NCBI GenBank assembly: GCA_964505065.1
Contig: CAZDGF010000058.1
Span: 1 to 18,704, forward strand
From: JABMMZ01 sp964505065
GTDB lineage: Bacteria; Bacteroidota; Bacteroidia; NS11-12g; UBA955
Direction of reading: 5' to 3'
DNA length: 18,704 bases
The notes beneath the pieces are model-generated. The model was not told where the DNA came from. It was given only the letters and a program-made list of their open reading frames with translations, and searched no databases. Position numbers and translations under genes: made by a program. Position 1 is the first letter of the stretch; each line of letters opens with the position of its first letter. Shown here piece after piece: positions 1 through 6,835 of the stretch.

Positions 1-36
1 TAATAAACCTATTAACCATCTTAAATTTGCTTTATG

Positions 37-210
37 CTAATCGCACAAGAGGTTAATATTAATTGATTTATAATCAAGATTATTATTTGTTGTAATGGTA
101 TTGGATATATAACTTGTATTATTATAAAGCTTCAACTTGTAAATTTTATCTTGAGCAAAAATAAAATTGGATTTTAAAATAATAAGACCAAAAAGCAATA
201 ATTTTTTCAT
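37..210 (-). CDS. short secreted protein of unknown function (57 aa), possibly a truncated gene
   Basis: An ATG-started ORF of 57 codons on the minus strand. It begins MKKLLLFGLIILKSNFIFAQ, a textbook Bacteroidota signal peptide: lysines, a hydrophobic core of about 12 residues, and likely cleavage after Ala19 leaving Gln20. The mature part is only about 38 residues, rich in Asn, Tyr, Lys and Ile, with no motif I recognise. It ends at a TAG at 37-39. A promoter-like TATATTTG lies 31 nt upstream, the same distance as at other genes in this window, which supports it being a real gene start. The mature domain is very short, so this may be the 5' remnant of a longer gene that was frameshifted or cut off. 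Only 36 bases remain before the window edge, so that cannot be settled here. The gene is divergent from ftsX, with 83 bp between the starts. Confidence 0.5.
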   Translation of the reverse strand: MKKLLLFGLIILKSNFIFAQDKIYKLKLYNNTSYISNTITTNNNLDYKSININLLCD

Positions 211-241
211 AAATATAATTTGTTTAAATTGGATTAACGCT

Positions 242-249
242 CAAATATA
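242..249 (-). promoter_or_regulatory. Bacteroidota -7 box (TATATTTG) for the short secreted ORF
   Basis: On the minus strand this reads TATATTTG, an exact match to the Bacteroidota TAnnTTTG -7 element, 31 nt before the ATG at 210. I see no TTG at the usual -33 distance, so the call rests on the box and its spacing. Confidence 0.45.
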
Positions 250-293
250 AAATTTATTGTATTAAAATTAAAATGTAAATTGCAACCCTTATT

Positions 294-1172
294 TTGGATA
301 CACCTAAACAATATAAAAAACGCACCTCTTTTTGGCCTACTATTATCAGTATGTCGTTGGTATTGTTCATTATTGGGCTTATTGGGCTTATCAGTATTCA
401 TACCAAAGAGTTGCTTTCGTATTATAGAAATAATTTTGAAGTATTTGTTTTTTTTGGTTTAGATACCCCAACAGAACAAGCAAAAACTAGCGAACAAGCG
501 ATTAAAAGATTACCTTTTGTTAACAGTTCTTTGTTTGTAGATAGAGAAATAGCCGCACGAAAAGAAGTATTAAGTACAGGCAATGATTTTGTAAAGACTT
601 TGGGCTATAATCCTTTGCCACATAGCCTTGAGCTGCGAATAAAAGCTGAAATGGTAGATGAAAAAACCATGAAAGAAATTGAAAAAAAACTGCGAGCCAT
701 ACCCCAAGTAGATGATGTGAAATATGCTAAAAACGAATTTGGTAAAGACCTTTTAACCCAAATAAATACCAATTTTAAAACCGTAGAACTGATACTTTTA
801 GCCATAGCTATTATTTTATTGCTTATTGCCATTGCGCTTATTAATAGCACTGTTCGGCTCAATATGTTTGCCCGTAGGTTTATTATTAAAAGTATGCAAT
901 ATGTAGGTGCTTCCGATTGGTTTATTATTCGCCCATTTATAAAAATGTATTTTGGTTATGCCTTGGTATCTACCTTAATTTCTTTGCTGCTATTGGGCGG
1001 TATTGTGTATCTTTTAGAAAAACAATTAAACGAAAATAATTGGCAATTATTTTTACCTCAATATGGAATATTAGCTGGAATATTATTAATTTTGGCAATT
1101 GTTATTGTTTTGGTTAGTGTTATGCTTTCTACCAAACGATATTTACGCTTAAAAATAGAACAATTATATTAA
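294..1172 (+). CDS. ftsX: cell division protein FtsX
   Basis: FtsX is the membrane subunit of the FtsEX complex. It pairs with the FtsE ATPase and, in other bacteria, controls peptidoglycan hydrolases at the division site. The 292 residues show the family layout: a short cytoplasmic N-terminus, TM1 at about 16-34, an extracytoplasmic domain at about 37-163, then TM2 (165-184), TM3 (220-240) and TM4 (257-278). The cytoplasmic loop after TM2 carries the recognisable stretch INSTVRLNMFARRFIIKSM followed by VGAS. The start is a TTG at 294. The frame is closed by a TAA at 276-278 and no ATG lies between, so TTG is the most plausible choice. It is the first gene of a tight operon with the DUF3098 gene (5-nt gap) and uppP, an order typical of Bacteroidota. 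ftsE is not in the window, which is usual for this phylum where ftsE and ftsX are often apart. Confidence 0.92.
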   Translation: MDTPKQYKKRTSFWPTIISMSLVLFIIGLIGLISIHTKELLSYYRNNFEVFVFFGLDTPTEQAKTSEQAIKRLPFVNSSLFVDREIAARKEVLSTGNDFVKTLGYNPLPHSLELRIKAEMVDEKTMKEIEKKLRAIPQVDDVKYAKNEFGKDLLTQINTNFKTVELILLAIAIILLLIAIALINSTVRLNMFARRFIIKSMQYVGASDWFIIRPFIKMYFGYALVSTLISLLLLGGIVYLLEKQLNENNWQLFLPQYGILAGILLILAIVIVLVSVMLSTKRYLRLKIEQLY

Positions 1173-1177
1173 AAAAT

Positions 1178-1462
1178 ATGGCAACCGCAACTAAAAAACA
1201 ACCGCTAAAAGGCAAAGCAACGGCTAAAGCAGCCAATACTTTTTTTGTATTTAAAAAGGAAAACTATATCCTTTTAATAGCAAGTGCTATTATTGTATTG
1301 ATAGGTTTTATTGTAATGGGTAGCGGCAAAGGGCAGCCTTTTGATGCACCCATAAAGATAACTGTAGCCCCTATTATTGTTATTATTGGCTTTATTGTAG
1401 GTGTAGTTTCTATATTATACACACCCAAAAGCGCAAAAGAAAATACTACAACTAACGACTAA
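1178..1462 (+). CDS. DUF3098 family small membrane protein
   Basis: A 94-residue protein with a basic N-terminal tail (residues 1-28, many Lys and Ala) and two predicted membrane helices at about 29-48 and 64-83. These are joined by a short loop with the Gly-rich segment MGSGKGQPFD, and a polar tail follows. This matches the small DUF3098 proteins that Bacteroidota carry between ftsX and uppP; I assign the family from size, topology and gene position. The ATG start is 5 nt after the ftsX stop, and the gene ends 3 nt before the uppP start, so the three are surely co-transcribed. The function is unknown. Its fixed position between a division gene and a cell-wall lipid carrier gene suggests an envelope role, but that is inference from context only. 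Confidence 0.85.
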   Translation: MATATKKQPLKGKATAKAANTFFVFKKENYILLIASAIIVLIGFIVMGSGKGQPFDAPIKITVAPIIVIIGFIVGVVSILYTPKSAKENTTTND

Positions 1463-1465
1463 TTT

Positions 1466-2281
1466 GTGGAAATTTTACACGCTATTATTATAGCCATTGT
1501 TGAGGGATTAACAGAGTTTTTGCCTGTTTCCTCTACAGCCCACATGGTATATACAAGTACATTTTTAGGCATTGAAAAAAATGAATTTGTAAAAATGTTT
1601 CAAGTATCTATTCAGTTTGGGGCTATTTTGGCAGTTGTTTTTGTGTATCGCAAACAATTTTTTAATTTTAAAAATATCCATTTTTATGCAAAATTGGCAT
1701 TAGCCGTAATACCAGCCTTGGTATTGGGCTATTTATTTGACGATAAAATAGAAGCTGTTTTAGAAAAGCCAATGTTTATAGCCATTGTAATGGTATTAGG
1801 TGGTGTAGTATTGTTGTTTATAGATAAATTATTTAAGCAAGCTACTATACTTTCTGAACCTGAAATAAAGCCTAAAAATGCTATTTTAATAGGCTTTTGG
1901 CAATGTTTGGCTATGATGCCAGGGATTAGCCGCTCGGCAGCCTCTATAATTGGCGGCATGCAGCAAAAATTAAACCGCACCACTGCCGCAGAGTTTTCCT
2001 TTTTTTTAGCCGTGCCTACCATGTTTGCTGTTACCACTTATTCTATATTTTTAAAACATTGGCATTTAGCCTCAAGCGAGAAAAAGGGCTACCAAATGAT
2101 ATTTGAAAGCAACCACAACACATTTATTTTTGTTTTGGGCAATGTTATAGCTTTTGTTGTTGCTGTTATTGCTATTAAAAGTTTTATTGGCTTGCTAAAC
2201 AAGCATGGCTTTAAGCCCTTCGGCTGGTATAGAATTATAGTTGGGTTGGGGATTATTGCCTTTTTATTGGTTAAATCCTAA
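1466..2281 (+). CDS. uppP: undecaprenyl-diphosphate phosphatase (UppP/BacA)
   Basis: This integral membrane enzyme hydrolyses undecaprenyl pyrophosphate to undecaprenyl phosphate, regenerating the lipid carrier for peptidoglycan and surface polysaccharides; overproduction gives bacitracin resistance in other species. The 271 residues are of normal length and multi-helical. The first signature, IVEGLTEFLPVSSTAH, lies at residues 11-26; Glu13, Glu17 and His26 correspond to the conserved Glu/Glu/His of the active site. The second signature, PGISRSAAS, lies at 152-160, with Arg156 as the catalytic arginine. It has Ala where PGxSRSG is more common, a mild variation. The start is GTG at 1466, 3 nt after the upstream stop. 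No ATG is possible because the first motif begins within 12 residues. The 3' end overlaps the convergent tdk gene by 18 bp. In many Bacteroidota truB follows uppP; here it does not. Confidence 0.95.
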   Translation: MEILHAIIIAIVEGLTEFLPVSSTAHMVYTSTFLGIEKNEFVKMFQVSIQFGAILAVVFVYRKQFFNFKNIHFYAKLALAVIPALVLGYLFDDKIEAVLEKPMFIAIVMVLGGVVLLFIDKLFKQATILSEPEIKPKNAILIGFWQCLAMMPGISRSAASIIGGMQQKLNRTTAAEFSFFLAVPTMFAVTTYSIFLKHWHLASSEKKGYQMIFESNHNTFIFVLGNVIAFVVAVIAIKSFIGLLNKHGFKPFGWYRIIVGLGIIAFLLVKS

Positions 2282-2812
2282 ATTGTAACACTCCCCACAC
2301 CTCGCCTCATAGTAATCATTAGCCCCAATTAATACCAATACCTTATTATCGGCTTTTCTATAGGTATGCGTTGCGGGGGCTTGGCATACTTGGCAGGTGG
2401 CAAATAGCTGATGTTGGGCTGTGGCAATGCTTTGCAACATAGGCATTATGCCAAAGGGGCGAGCAAGGTAATCTTTATCCAATCCTGCTGCTGCTATATG
2501 TATGCCTTTGGCTAAATACCGTTTTAAGTCTGCAAAAAAGAGTTTGTCAAAAAATTGGGCTTCGTCTATAGCTATTAGTTTGGTAAATGGTGTAATTAAA
2601 TCATCTAAAATACTCTCCTTATCTACAGCAATACAGGGCAATGAGATGCCAGAATGGGTGGTAATTTTATCTTTGCTTACTCTGTTGTCTATACTTGGTT
2701 TTAACACCAATATTTCTGCTGGTTTATAAGCTGATTGGCTTATAAAATTTATTAATGCTGTGGTTTTTCCTGCAAACATGCAGCCATAAAATACAGTAAG
2801 GTTTCCTGCCAT
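2264..2812 (-). CDS. tdk: thymidine kinase (type II, zinc-binding)
   Basis: A cytosolic salvage enzyme that phosphorylates thymidine to dTMP with ATP. From the ATG at 2812 the protein is 182 residues, normal for the TK1-like family. Visible features, in order: the P-loop GCMFAGKTT at residues 10-18; the DEAQFF segment at 83-88 with catalytic base Glu84; and the zinc ribbon pairs CQVC (Cys140, Cys143) and CGEC (Cys172, Cys175). Between the cysteine pairs lies the lasso region that closes over the thymidine. The frame stays open back to a TTG at 2833, but the ATG at 2812 puts the P-loop at the normal distance from the N-terminus and is preferred. The gene is convergent with uppP (18-bp 3' overlap) and divergent from the LytTR regulator (81 bp between the chosen starts). 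A perfect 14-bp palindrome lies 7 nt upstream of the start. Confidence 0.95.
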   Translation of the reverse strand: MAGNLTVFYGCMFAGKTTALINFISQSAYKPAEILVLKPSIDNRVSKDKITTHSGISLPCIAVDKESILDDLITPFTKLIAIDEAQFFDKLFFADLKRYLAKGIHIAAAGLDKDYLARPFGIMPMLQSIATAQHQLFATCQVCQAPATHTYRKADNKVLVLIGANDYYEARCGECYNLGFNQ

Positions 2813-2819
2813 AGTGGTT

Positions 2820-2833
2820 TTGCAAATTTGCAA
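2820..2833. promoter_or_regulatory. perfect 14-bp palindrome next to the tdk start
   Basis: TTGCAAATTTGCAA equals its own reverse complement and sits 7 nt before the tdk ATG, inside the tdk/regulator divergent spacer. A second 8-bp palindrome, CAATATTG (2831-2838), overlaps its edge. It could be the binding site of a dimeric regulator or a small hairpin in the tdk leader. No named regulator is assigned. Confidence 0.35.
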
Positions 2834-2878
2834 TATTGTTTCAATATTTTGCCATTCTGTGGAAAAAGAATTTTACCT

Positions 2879-2886
2879 TATATTTG
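2879..2886 (+). promoter_or_regulatory. promoter-like -7 box (TATATTTG) very close to the response regulator start
   Basis: An exact TAnnTTTG match ending only 7 nt before the likely TTG start at 2894. If used, the transcript would be nearly leaderless. The similar sequence TATTTTGCCAT at 2845-2855, one base short of the consensus spacing, could instead be the functional box, 42 nt from the start. Confidence 0.35.
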
Positions 2887-2893
2887 CCATAAC

Positions 2894-3604
2894 TTGATAC
2901 TTAAAGCCTGCATATTAGATGACGAAGCCTTGGCAATAGCTGCACTAAAGGTAGATTTGGAACGCCATTTTCCTGAAATAGAGCTTGTAGCCACGTTTCA
3001 GTCGCCAACAAAAGCCTTAGAATTTGTAAAAAAAGAAAACATAGATTTATTGTTTTTAGATATAGATATGCCCGAAATGAATGGGCTTACTTTTTTAGAA
3101 ACTTTAGGCAATTTTACTTTCGATGTGGTATTTACCACTGCTTACGATGCATATGCTTTAGCCGCTTTTAAACTAAAAGCTACCGATTATTTGCTAAAAC
3201 CCATAGATGTAGAAGAACTTGGCAAAACCGTTGGTAATATTACTGCTAAAAAGAAATTATTAAGCAAAGAAAAACCGCTTAAAATAGCCCTAACAGATAG
3301 CAGTGGTATTGAGTTTATAGCATTGCAACAAATTATGTATTGTATGGCAGATAAAAATTATACTACTTTTTATATTGCAGGTGGGGCGAAAAAAATAGTG
3401 AGCAAAAACCTTGGCGAATACGAAAAAATATTAGATACTACAACCTACGTAAGAATTCATCAATCGAGTATTATCAATATAAATTATGTAAACAAACTAA
3501 CAAAGGGCGAAAACTGCTCGGTAATAATGCAAGATGGCAACGAGTTGAGCGTATCGAGGGCAAAGAAAAATGATTTGATTTTAGCCCTTCAGCAATTATT
3601 GTAA
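2894..3604 (+). CDS. LytTR-family response regulator (receiver + LytTR DNA-binding domain)
   Basis: A transcriptional regulator phosphorylated by a LytS-type histidine kinase, most likely the one encoded just downstream. From TTG 2894 it has 236 residues. The receiver domain (about 1-120) shows the acidic pair Asp9-Asp10 in ILDDEA, the phosphoacceptor Asp56 in LLFLDIDMPEMNG, Thr81 after FTTAYD-type sequence, and Lys102 in LLKPID. The LytTR domain covers about 130-236 and includes RIHQSSIININYV (187-199), matching the family's R-x-H-x-S-x-x-hydrophobic-N signature. The frame is open to 2828, but receivers normally begin right before the first strand, and TTG 2894 gives MILKACILDDE, a typical N-terminus. 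It is divergent from tdk. A hairpin follows its stop codon, and the kinase gene has its own promoter box, so the two may be separate transcripts. Confidence 0.93.
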   Translation: MILKACILDDEALAIAALKVDLERHFPEIELVATFQSPTKALEFVKKENIDLLFLDIDMPEMNGLTFLETLGNFTFDVVFTTAYDAYALAAFKLKATDYLLKPIDVEELGKTVGNITAKKKLLSKEKPLKIALTDSSGIEFIALQQIMYCMADKNYTTFYIAGGAKKIVSKNLGEYEKILDTTTYVRIHQSSIININYVNKLTKGENCSVIMQDGNELSVSRAKKNDLILALQQLL

Positions 3605-3635
3605 AACTGCCAAATATTGCTTTAAATATGCAGTT
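3605..3635 (+). terminator. hairpin just after the response regulator stop codon
   Basis: AACTGC (3605-3610) pairs with GCAGTT (3630-3635). Inside it, ATATT (3614-3618) pairs with AATAT (3625-3629), leaving a 3-nt bulge (CAA) on the left arm and a 6-nt loop. It starts at the base after the TAA. There is no clear T-tract afterwards, so it is either a weak terminator or an RNA-stabilising 3' hairpin. Confidence 0.45.
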
Positions 3636-3651
3636 CAATCAAAAACAGTTG

Positions 3652-3682
3652 TAAACCATACATCGCAGTATTTTAAACCATA
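3652..3682 (+). promoter_or_regulatory. candidate LytTR operator: two exact 9-bp direct repeats
   Basis: TAAACCATA occurs at 3652-3660 and again at 3674-3682, 22 bp start to start with 13 bp between. Counting the three bases before each copy, 11 of 12 positions agree. LytTR regulators such as AgrA and ComE bind pairs of 9-bp direct repeats separated by about 12-13 bp, so the geometry fits. The downstream copy ends 9 bp before the -7 box of the kinase gene, where an activator replacing a weak -33 element would sit. No TTG is present at -33. Its link to the adjacent regulator is inference. Confidence 0.5.
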
Positions 3683-3691
3683 AGTCTATTT

Positions 3692-3699
3692 TATATTTG
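3692..3699 (+). promoter_or_regulatory. Bacteroidota -7 box (TATATTTG) for the sensor kinase gene
   Basis: An exact TAnnTTTG match 31 nt upstream of the TTG start at 3731. The -33 TTG is absent at the expected distance, consistent with a promoter that needs an activator. The direct repeats at 3652-3682 lie immediately upstream. Confidence 0.55.
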
Positions 3700-3730
3700 A
3701 ATCATTCATAACATTAGCCAAAATATCAAA

Positions 3731-6700
3731 TTGAAGTATAGTCTTTGTGTAGGCTTATTATTTTTTGCATTAAAAAGTAATGGGCAAATAAAGGAGGAAA
3801 TTACGCTCAATGTTCAAAGTATTAAGATACAACAAGGGCTGCCAAATAACAATGTAAACTTTTGTTTTCAAGATAAAACAGGCTTTATTTGGATAGGCAC
3901 TTGGACAGGGCTTTCAAAATACAATGGCTATCAGTTTACCCATTTTTTTCCTAATCCTAATAAGGCAGATGCCATTAAAGTGGGGCATTATATTTCGTAT
4001 TTAAAAATTTCGGATAGTATTTATTTTTTAACTACAAAGTTAGATGGTATTCAAAAATTAAATGTATTTACCAATCAAATTACAAGAATTAAAAACTCGC
4101 CCAATTCGCCCAAAACTATAACTCAAGACAATGACGGCACTTTTTGGATAGGCACTTTGGCAGATGGTTTTTACCATTATATGCCCCATAATAATAGCTT
4201 TGAACATATACTATTTAAGCCATTGGCAAAAGATTTTGGCACCAATTGGAATAATAACACTGTAAATAGCATAGCCATAGATAAAAAAAACGATAGAAAC
4301 CTTTGGCTTGGATGTAGGCATGGCTTGGTAAAATACAATAAATTGAGCAAACATTTTTATCCATATTCAATTACAAATTCTTCAAGTATGCACCAGTTTT
4401 CTTTGAATAATATTTCATCTATTTTATTGGATAATGAAGGCAATATATGGGCGGGAAAATTTTTTGGCGGCTTGGGCAAATTAACTATTAAAACAGGGCA
4501 GTGGGAGCACTTTTATTATCATCCAGAGGCTTTTAAACTAAAGGTTTTGAATACCAATATTGTTGGTAATTTAAAGTTTTTAAATGCCAATACGTTGTCT
4601 GTTTCTACAAGCAGTGGACCCATGCACTTTGATATTCAATCAAAAACATTTACAAAGTTTAATTTGGTAAACCAAGACAATAAAATAGTGGGCGATGTAA
4701 TAGATTATTTTATAGATAAAGACAACAACCAATGGTTTTCTAATACCTATCAAAATGGTATTGGTGTGGCAAGCAAGCGTTTAAATTCTACAAAAAAAAT
4801 AGAATTTCCAAAGCAATATTTTATGCCAGATTATTATGGCTCTGTTATAGTAGATATGTTTTGGAGCGAGCGGTACAATAGGTATTTTATAGTGAATACA
4901 AACCACGATGGCTTATTGAGCTATAGCAAAGATTTTAAATTATTAGACCAAATAACAATACCCAACAATTGGCAAGATAAAGAACCTTTTCCTACTGCCG
5001 TGGCTGAAGATGACAATGGCAATATTTGGCTAACAGATATTACCAATCAATTGATTATTTACAACCCCTTAACAAAAAAAATAAACAACTATTACGCTAA
5101 AGATTTTAAAACATGTAGCAATATTTTAAGAGGCATAAATAATGAATTGTATTTTCAAACAGAAAAAGGACTGTACAGTTATAAAAACAATATTTGGCAA
5201 TTGGTAATAGAGAGCTCAAAAATAGATTTAGTATCGAATATTAATGCTGAAATTATTTACTTTATTGAAGGCTTGGATATATATACTTTCAACGTTTCAA
5301 AAAATATAAAAACAAAGCTTTTTACACTGCCAAAATTTGCAACTGAAAAAGGCAATTATATTCAACAAATTTTTAAAGATAAAAACCATAGATTATGGAT
5401 ACCACTTGAGTTTGGCGGTGTGTATCAATTTGATTTAATAGGAAATAAAAATAAGTTGATGAGCTTTGAAGATGGCTTAAACAACAATTCTACACGAGAG
5501 GTAAAAGAGGATAAAAACGGCAAAATATTTGTGATATGTAATGGCGGTTTGTATTACTTTAATGAAGAAAAGAAAATATTTATTGATTTTGATAATTTAA
5601 CCCATCAAAAAACAAACGATTGGTACGAGCATGGTTTATTTTTTACGCAAAATGATGAACTTTTAGTTACCAAAGACAATGCTTTTTATATTATAGACAA
5701 AAATACGGTTTTAAAAGAAAACAACAATCTACCTGTTATTACAGATTTGTATAGCCAAGAAACACATTTTATATATGGTTTTAACAATATACAAATACCC
5801 AACAATCAAAACGATGTAAAAATATTGTTTAGTAATTTTGATTTTGCAAGTGCCAACGAGGTAATATACGAATACCAATTAGAAAAAATAAATACCAATT
5901 GGATACGTTTAGATAAAGGCATTAATCAAATAAGTTTTGCAAATTTAAGCGAGGGAAATTACCATTTTAAAGTACGATTATTGGGCAGTAAAAACCATAG
6001 CAGTTGCTATTTTACTATAACTGCAATATGGTATAAAAGCAAGTGGTTTTATATTGTTTCTGTATGTTTACTATTGGGTATTTTAATTTTTGTATTGAAT
6101 TATTTTTATACCAAAAAAAGCAAAGAAAAAGATTTAGAAAAACGTGTAGCCGAGCTTAAATTAACAGCATTGCAATCGCAATTAAATCCACATTTTTTGT
6201 TCAATTGTTTAACTTCTATTTCAGGCTTAATAAAAACAAAAGAGTATGCTAAATCTGAAATTATTTTAAATGATTTTGCCAAATTAATGCGTGCCATTTT
6301 ATCCAATTCCAGCAAAGATTTAATACCTTTAGAGGAAGAAATAAATATTAGTAAATTGTATTTAGATATTGAAAAAATAAGAAAAAATAATATGTTCGAT
6401 TATCAATTAAAAATTAATGAATTGGTAAATACAAACACACTTGTGCCGCCACTAATTTTACAACCATTTTTAGAAAATAGTATCAAACATGGTTTTGGTT
6501 TAAAAACCAATGACAACATAGGCTTAATTACAGTTGAAATAAATCAAAATAGTAAACAATTAGAAATTAAAATAATAGACAATGGCATAGGTGTAGTAGA
6601 GCATAAAAACACGTTTAACGCACACCAATCTATGGGTATTGAAATACAAAAAGAAAGAATGCTACAATATGCAAAAACACATAGTTTGAACATTGATATT

Positions 6701-6754
6701 CAAACAGAATTTGTAAAACATAAAGGGGCTACAATTTGCATTAAAATTGTATAA
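3731..6754 (+). CDS. two-component sensor histidine kinase with periplasmic beta-propeller (LytS/YehU type)
   Basis: A membrane sensor that should phosphorylate the LytTR regulator encoded 126 bp upstream. The 1007 residues show, in order: a signal peptide ending NGQ (residues 1-18); a large periplasmic region (about 25-690) with repeated propeller-type motifs such as DKTGFIWIGT (48-57), DNDGTFWIGT (133-142), DNEGNIWAG (234-242), DDNGNIWL (427-434) and KNHRLWIP (551-558); a Y_Y_Y-like beta domain (about 693-767, EYQLEKINTNWIRL); one membrane helix (773-793); and a His_kinase domain. The phosphoacceptor is His821 in LNPHFLFN. An HATPase_c domain follows, with N-box Asn916 in QPFLENSIKHG and DNGIG at 950-954. 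The start is TTG 3731; no nearby ATG would keep the signal peptide. Unlike many hybrid propeller kinases it has no fused receiver or DNA-binding domain. The ligand is unknown. Confidence 0.93.
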   Translation: MKYSLCVGLLFFALKSNGQIKEEITLNVQSIKIQQGLPNNNVNFCFQDKTGFIWIGTWTGLSKYNGYQFTHFFPNPNKADAIKVGHYISYLKISDSIYFLTTKLDGIQKLNVFTNQITRIKNSPNSPKTITQDNDGTFWIGTLADGFYHYMPHNNSFEHILFKPLAKDFGTNWNNNTVNSIAIDKKNDRNLWLGCRHGLVKYNKLSKHFYPYSITNSSSMHQFSLNNISSILLDNEGNIWAGKFFGGLGKLTIKTGQWEHFYYHPEAFKLKVLNTNIVGNLKFLNANTLSVSTSSGPMHFDIQSKTFTKFNLVNQDNKIVGDVIDYFIDKDNNQWFSNTYQNGIGVASKRLNSTKKIEFPKQYFMPDYYGSVIVDMFWSERYNRYFIVNTNHDGLLSYSKDFKLLDQITIPNNWQDKEPFPTAVAEDDNGNIWLTDITNQLIIYNPLTKKINNYYAKDFKTCSNILRGINNELYFQTEKGLYSYKNNIWQLVIESSKIDLVSNINAEIIYFIEGLDIYTFNVSKNIKTKLFTLPKFATEKGNYIQQIFKDKNHRLWIPLEFGGVYQFDLIGNKNKLMSFEDGLNNNSTREVKEDKNGKIFVICNGGLYYFNEEKKIFIDFDNLTHQKTNDWYEHGLFFTQNDELLVTKDNAFYIIDKNTVLKENNNLPVITDLYSQETHFIYGFNNIQIPNNQNDVKILFSNFDFASANEVIYEYQLEKINTNWIRLDKGINQISFANLSEGNYHFKVRLLGSKNHSSCYFTITAIWYKSKWFYIVSVCLLLGILIFVLNYFYTKKSKEKDLEKRVAELKLTALQSQLNPHFLFNCLTSISGLIKTKEYAKSEIILNDFAKLMRAILSNSSKDLIPLEEEINISKLYLDIEKIRKNNMFDYQLKINELVNTNTLVPPLILQPFLENSIKHGFGLKTNDNIGLITVEINQNSKQLEIKIIDNGIGVVEHKNTFNAHQSMGIEIQKERMLQYAKTHSLNIDIQTEFVKHKGATICIKIV

Positions 6755-6765
6755 AATGTAAACTA

Positions 6766-6792
6766 AATATTCACCGAAACCCACCGAATATT
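6766..6792. promoter_or_regulatory. inverted repeat between the kinase gene and the outer-membrane operon
   Basis: AATATTC (6766-6772) and GAATATT (6786-6792) form a 7-bp dyad around a 13-nt centre. Because the arms are themselves near-palindromic, the same bases also form a direct repeat, AATATTCA, 21 bp start to start. The centre contains CACCGAA twice, 10 bp apart (6772-6778 and 6782-6788). It lies 11 nt after the kinase stop codon and 8 nt before the next -7 box. It could be an operator or a weak terminator hairpin; no T-tract follows. Confidence 0.35.
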
Positions 6793-6800
6793 CATTCATC

Positions 6801-6808
6801 TAAATTTG
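6801..6808 (+). promoter_or_regulatory. Bacteroidota -7 box (TAAATTTG) for the outer-membrane cassette
   Basis: An exact TAnnTTTG match 27 nt before the GTG start at 6836. No TTG is seen at -33. It is the only promoter-like element I find for the three-gene run that ends at 17339. Confidence 0.5.
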
Positions 6809-6835
6809 ACCCATAAATTAATAGATTTTTGAATA

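Noticed and set aside
22..29. Plus-strand TAAATTTG box
   Set aside because: No start codon of a supported gene lies at a suitable distance; it falls next to the end of the minus-strand short ORF and such boxes are common by chance in AT-rich DNA.
280..462. 60-aa ORF overlapping the start of ftsX in another frame
   Set aside because: It is a shadow of ftsX: the overlapping frame gives a complete FtsX with correct topology, and this one has no coding character.
2813..2833. 7-codon N-terminal extension of tdk to a TTG at 2833
   Set aside because: The ATG at 2812 gives the usual short distance to the P-loop; the extension would use a TTG and run through a palindrome.
2828..2893. 22-codon N-terminal extension of the response regulator to a TTG at 2828
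   Set aside because: Receiver domains begin just before the first strand; the extra residues are Cys/Phe-rich, match no receiver, and overlap the promoter-like box.
3731..6754. Kinase considered as a hybrid one-component propeller regulator
   Set aside because: The chain ends with the HATPase domain; there is no fused receiver or AraC domain, and a separate LytTR regulator is encoded next door.
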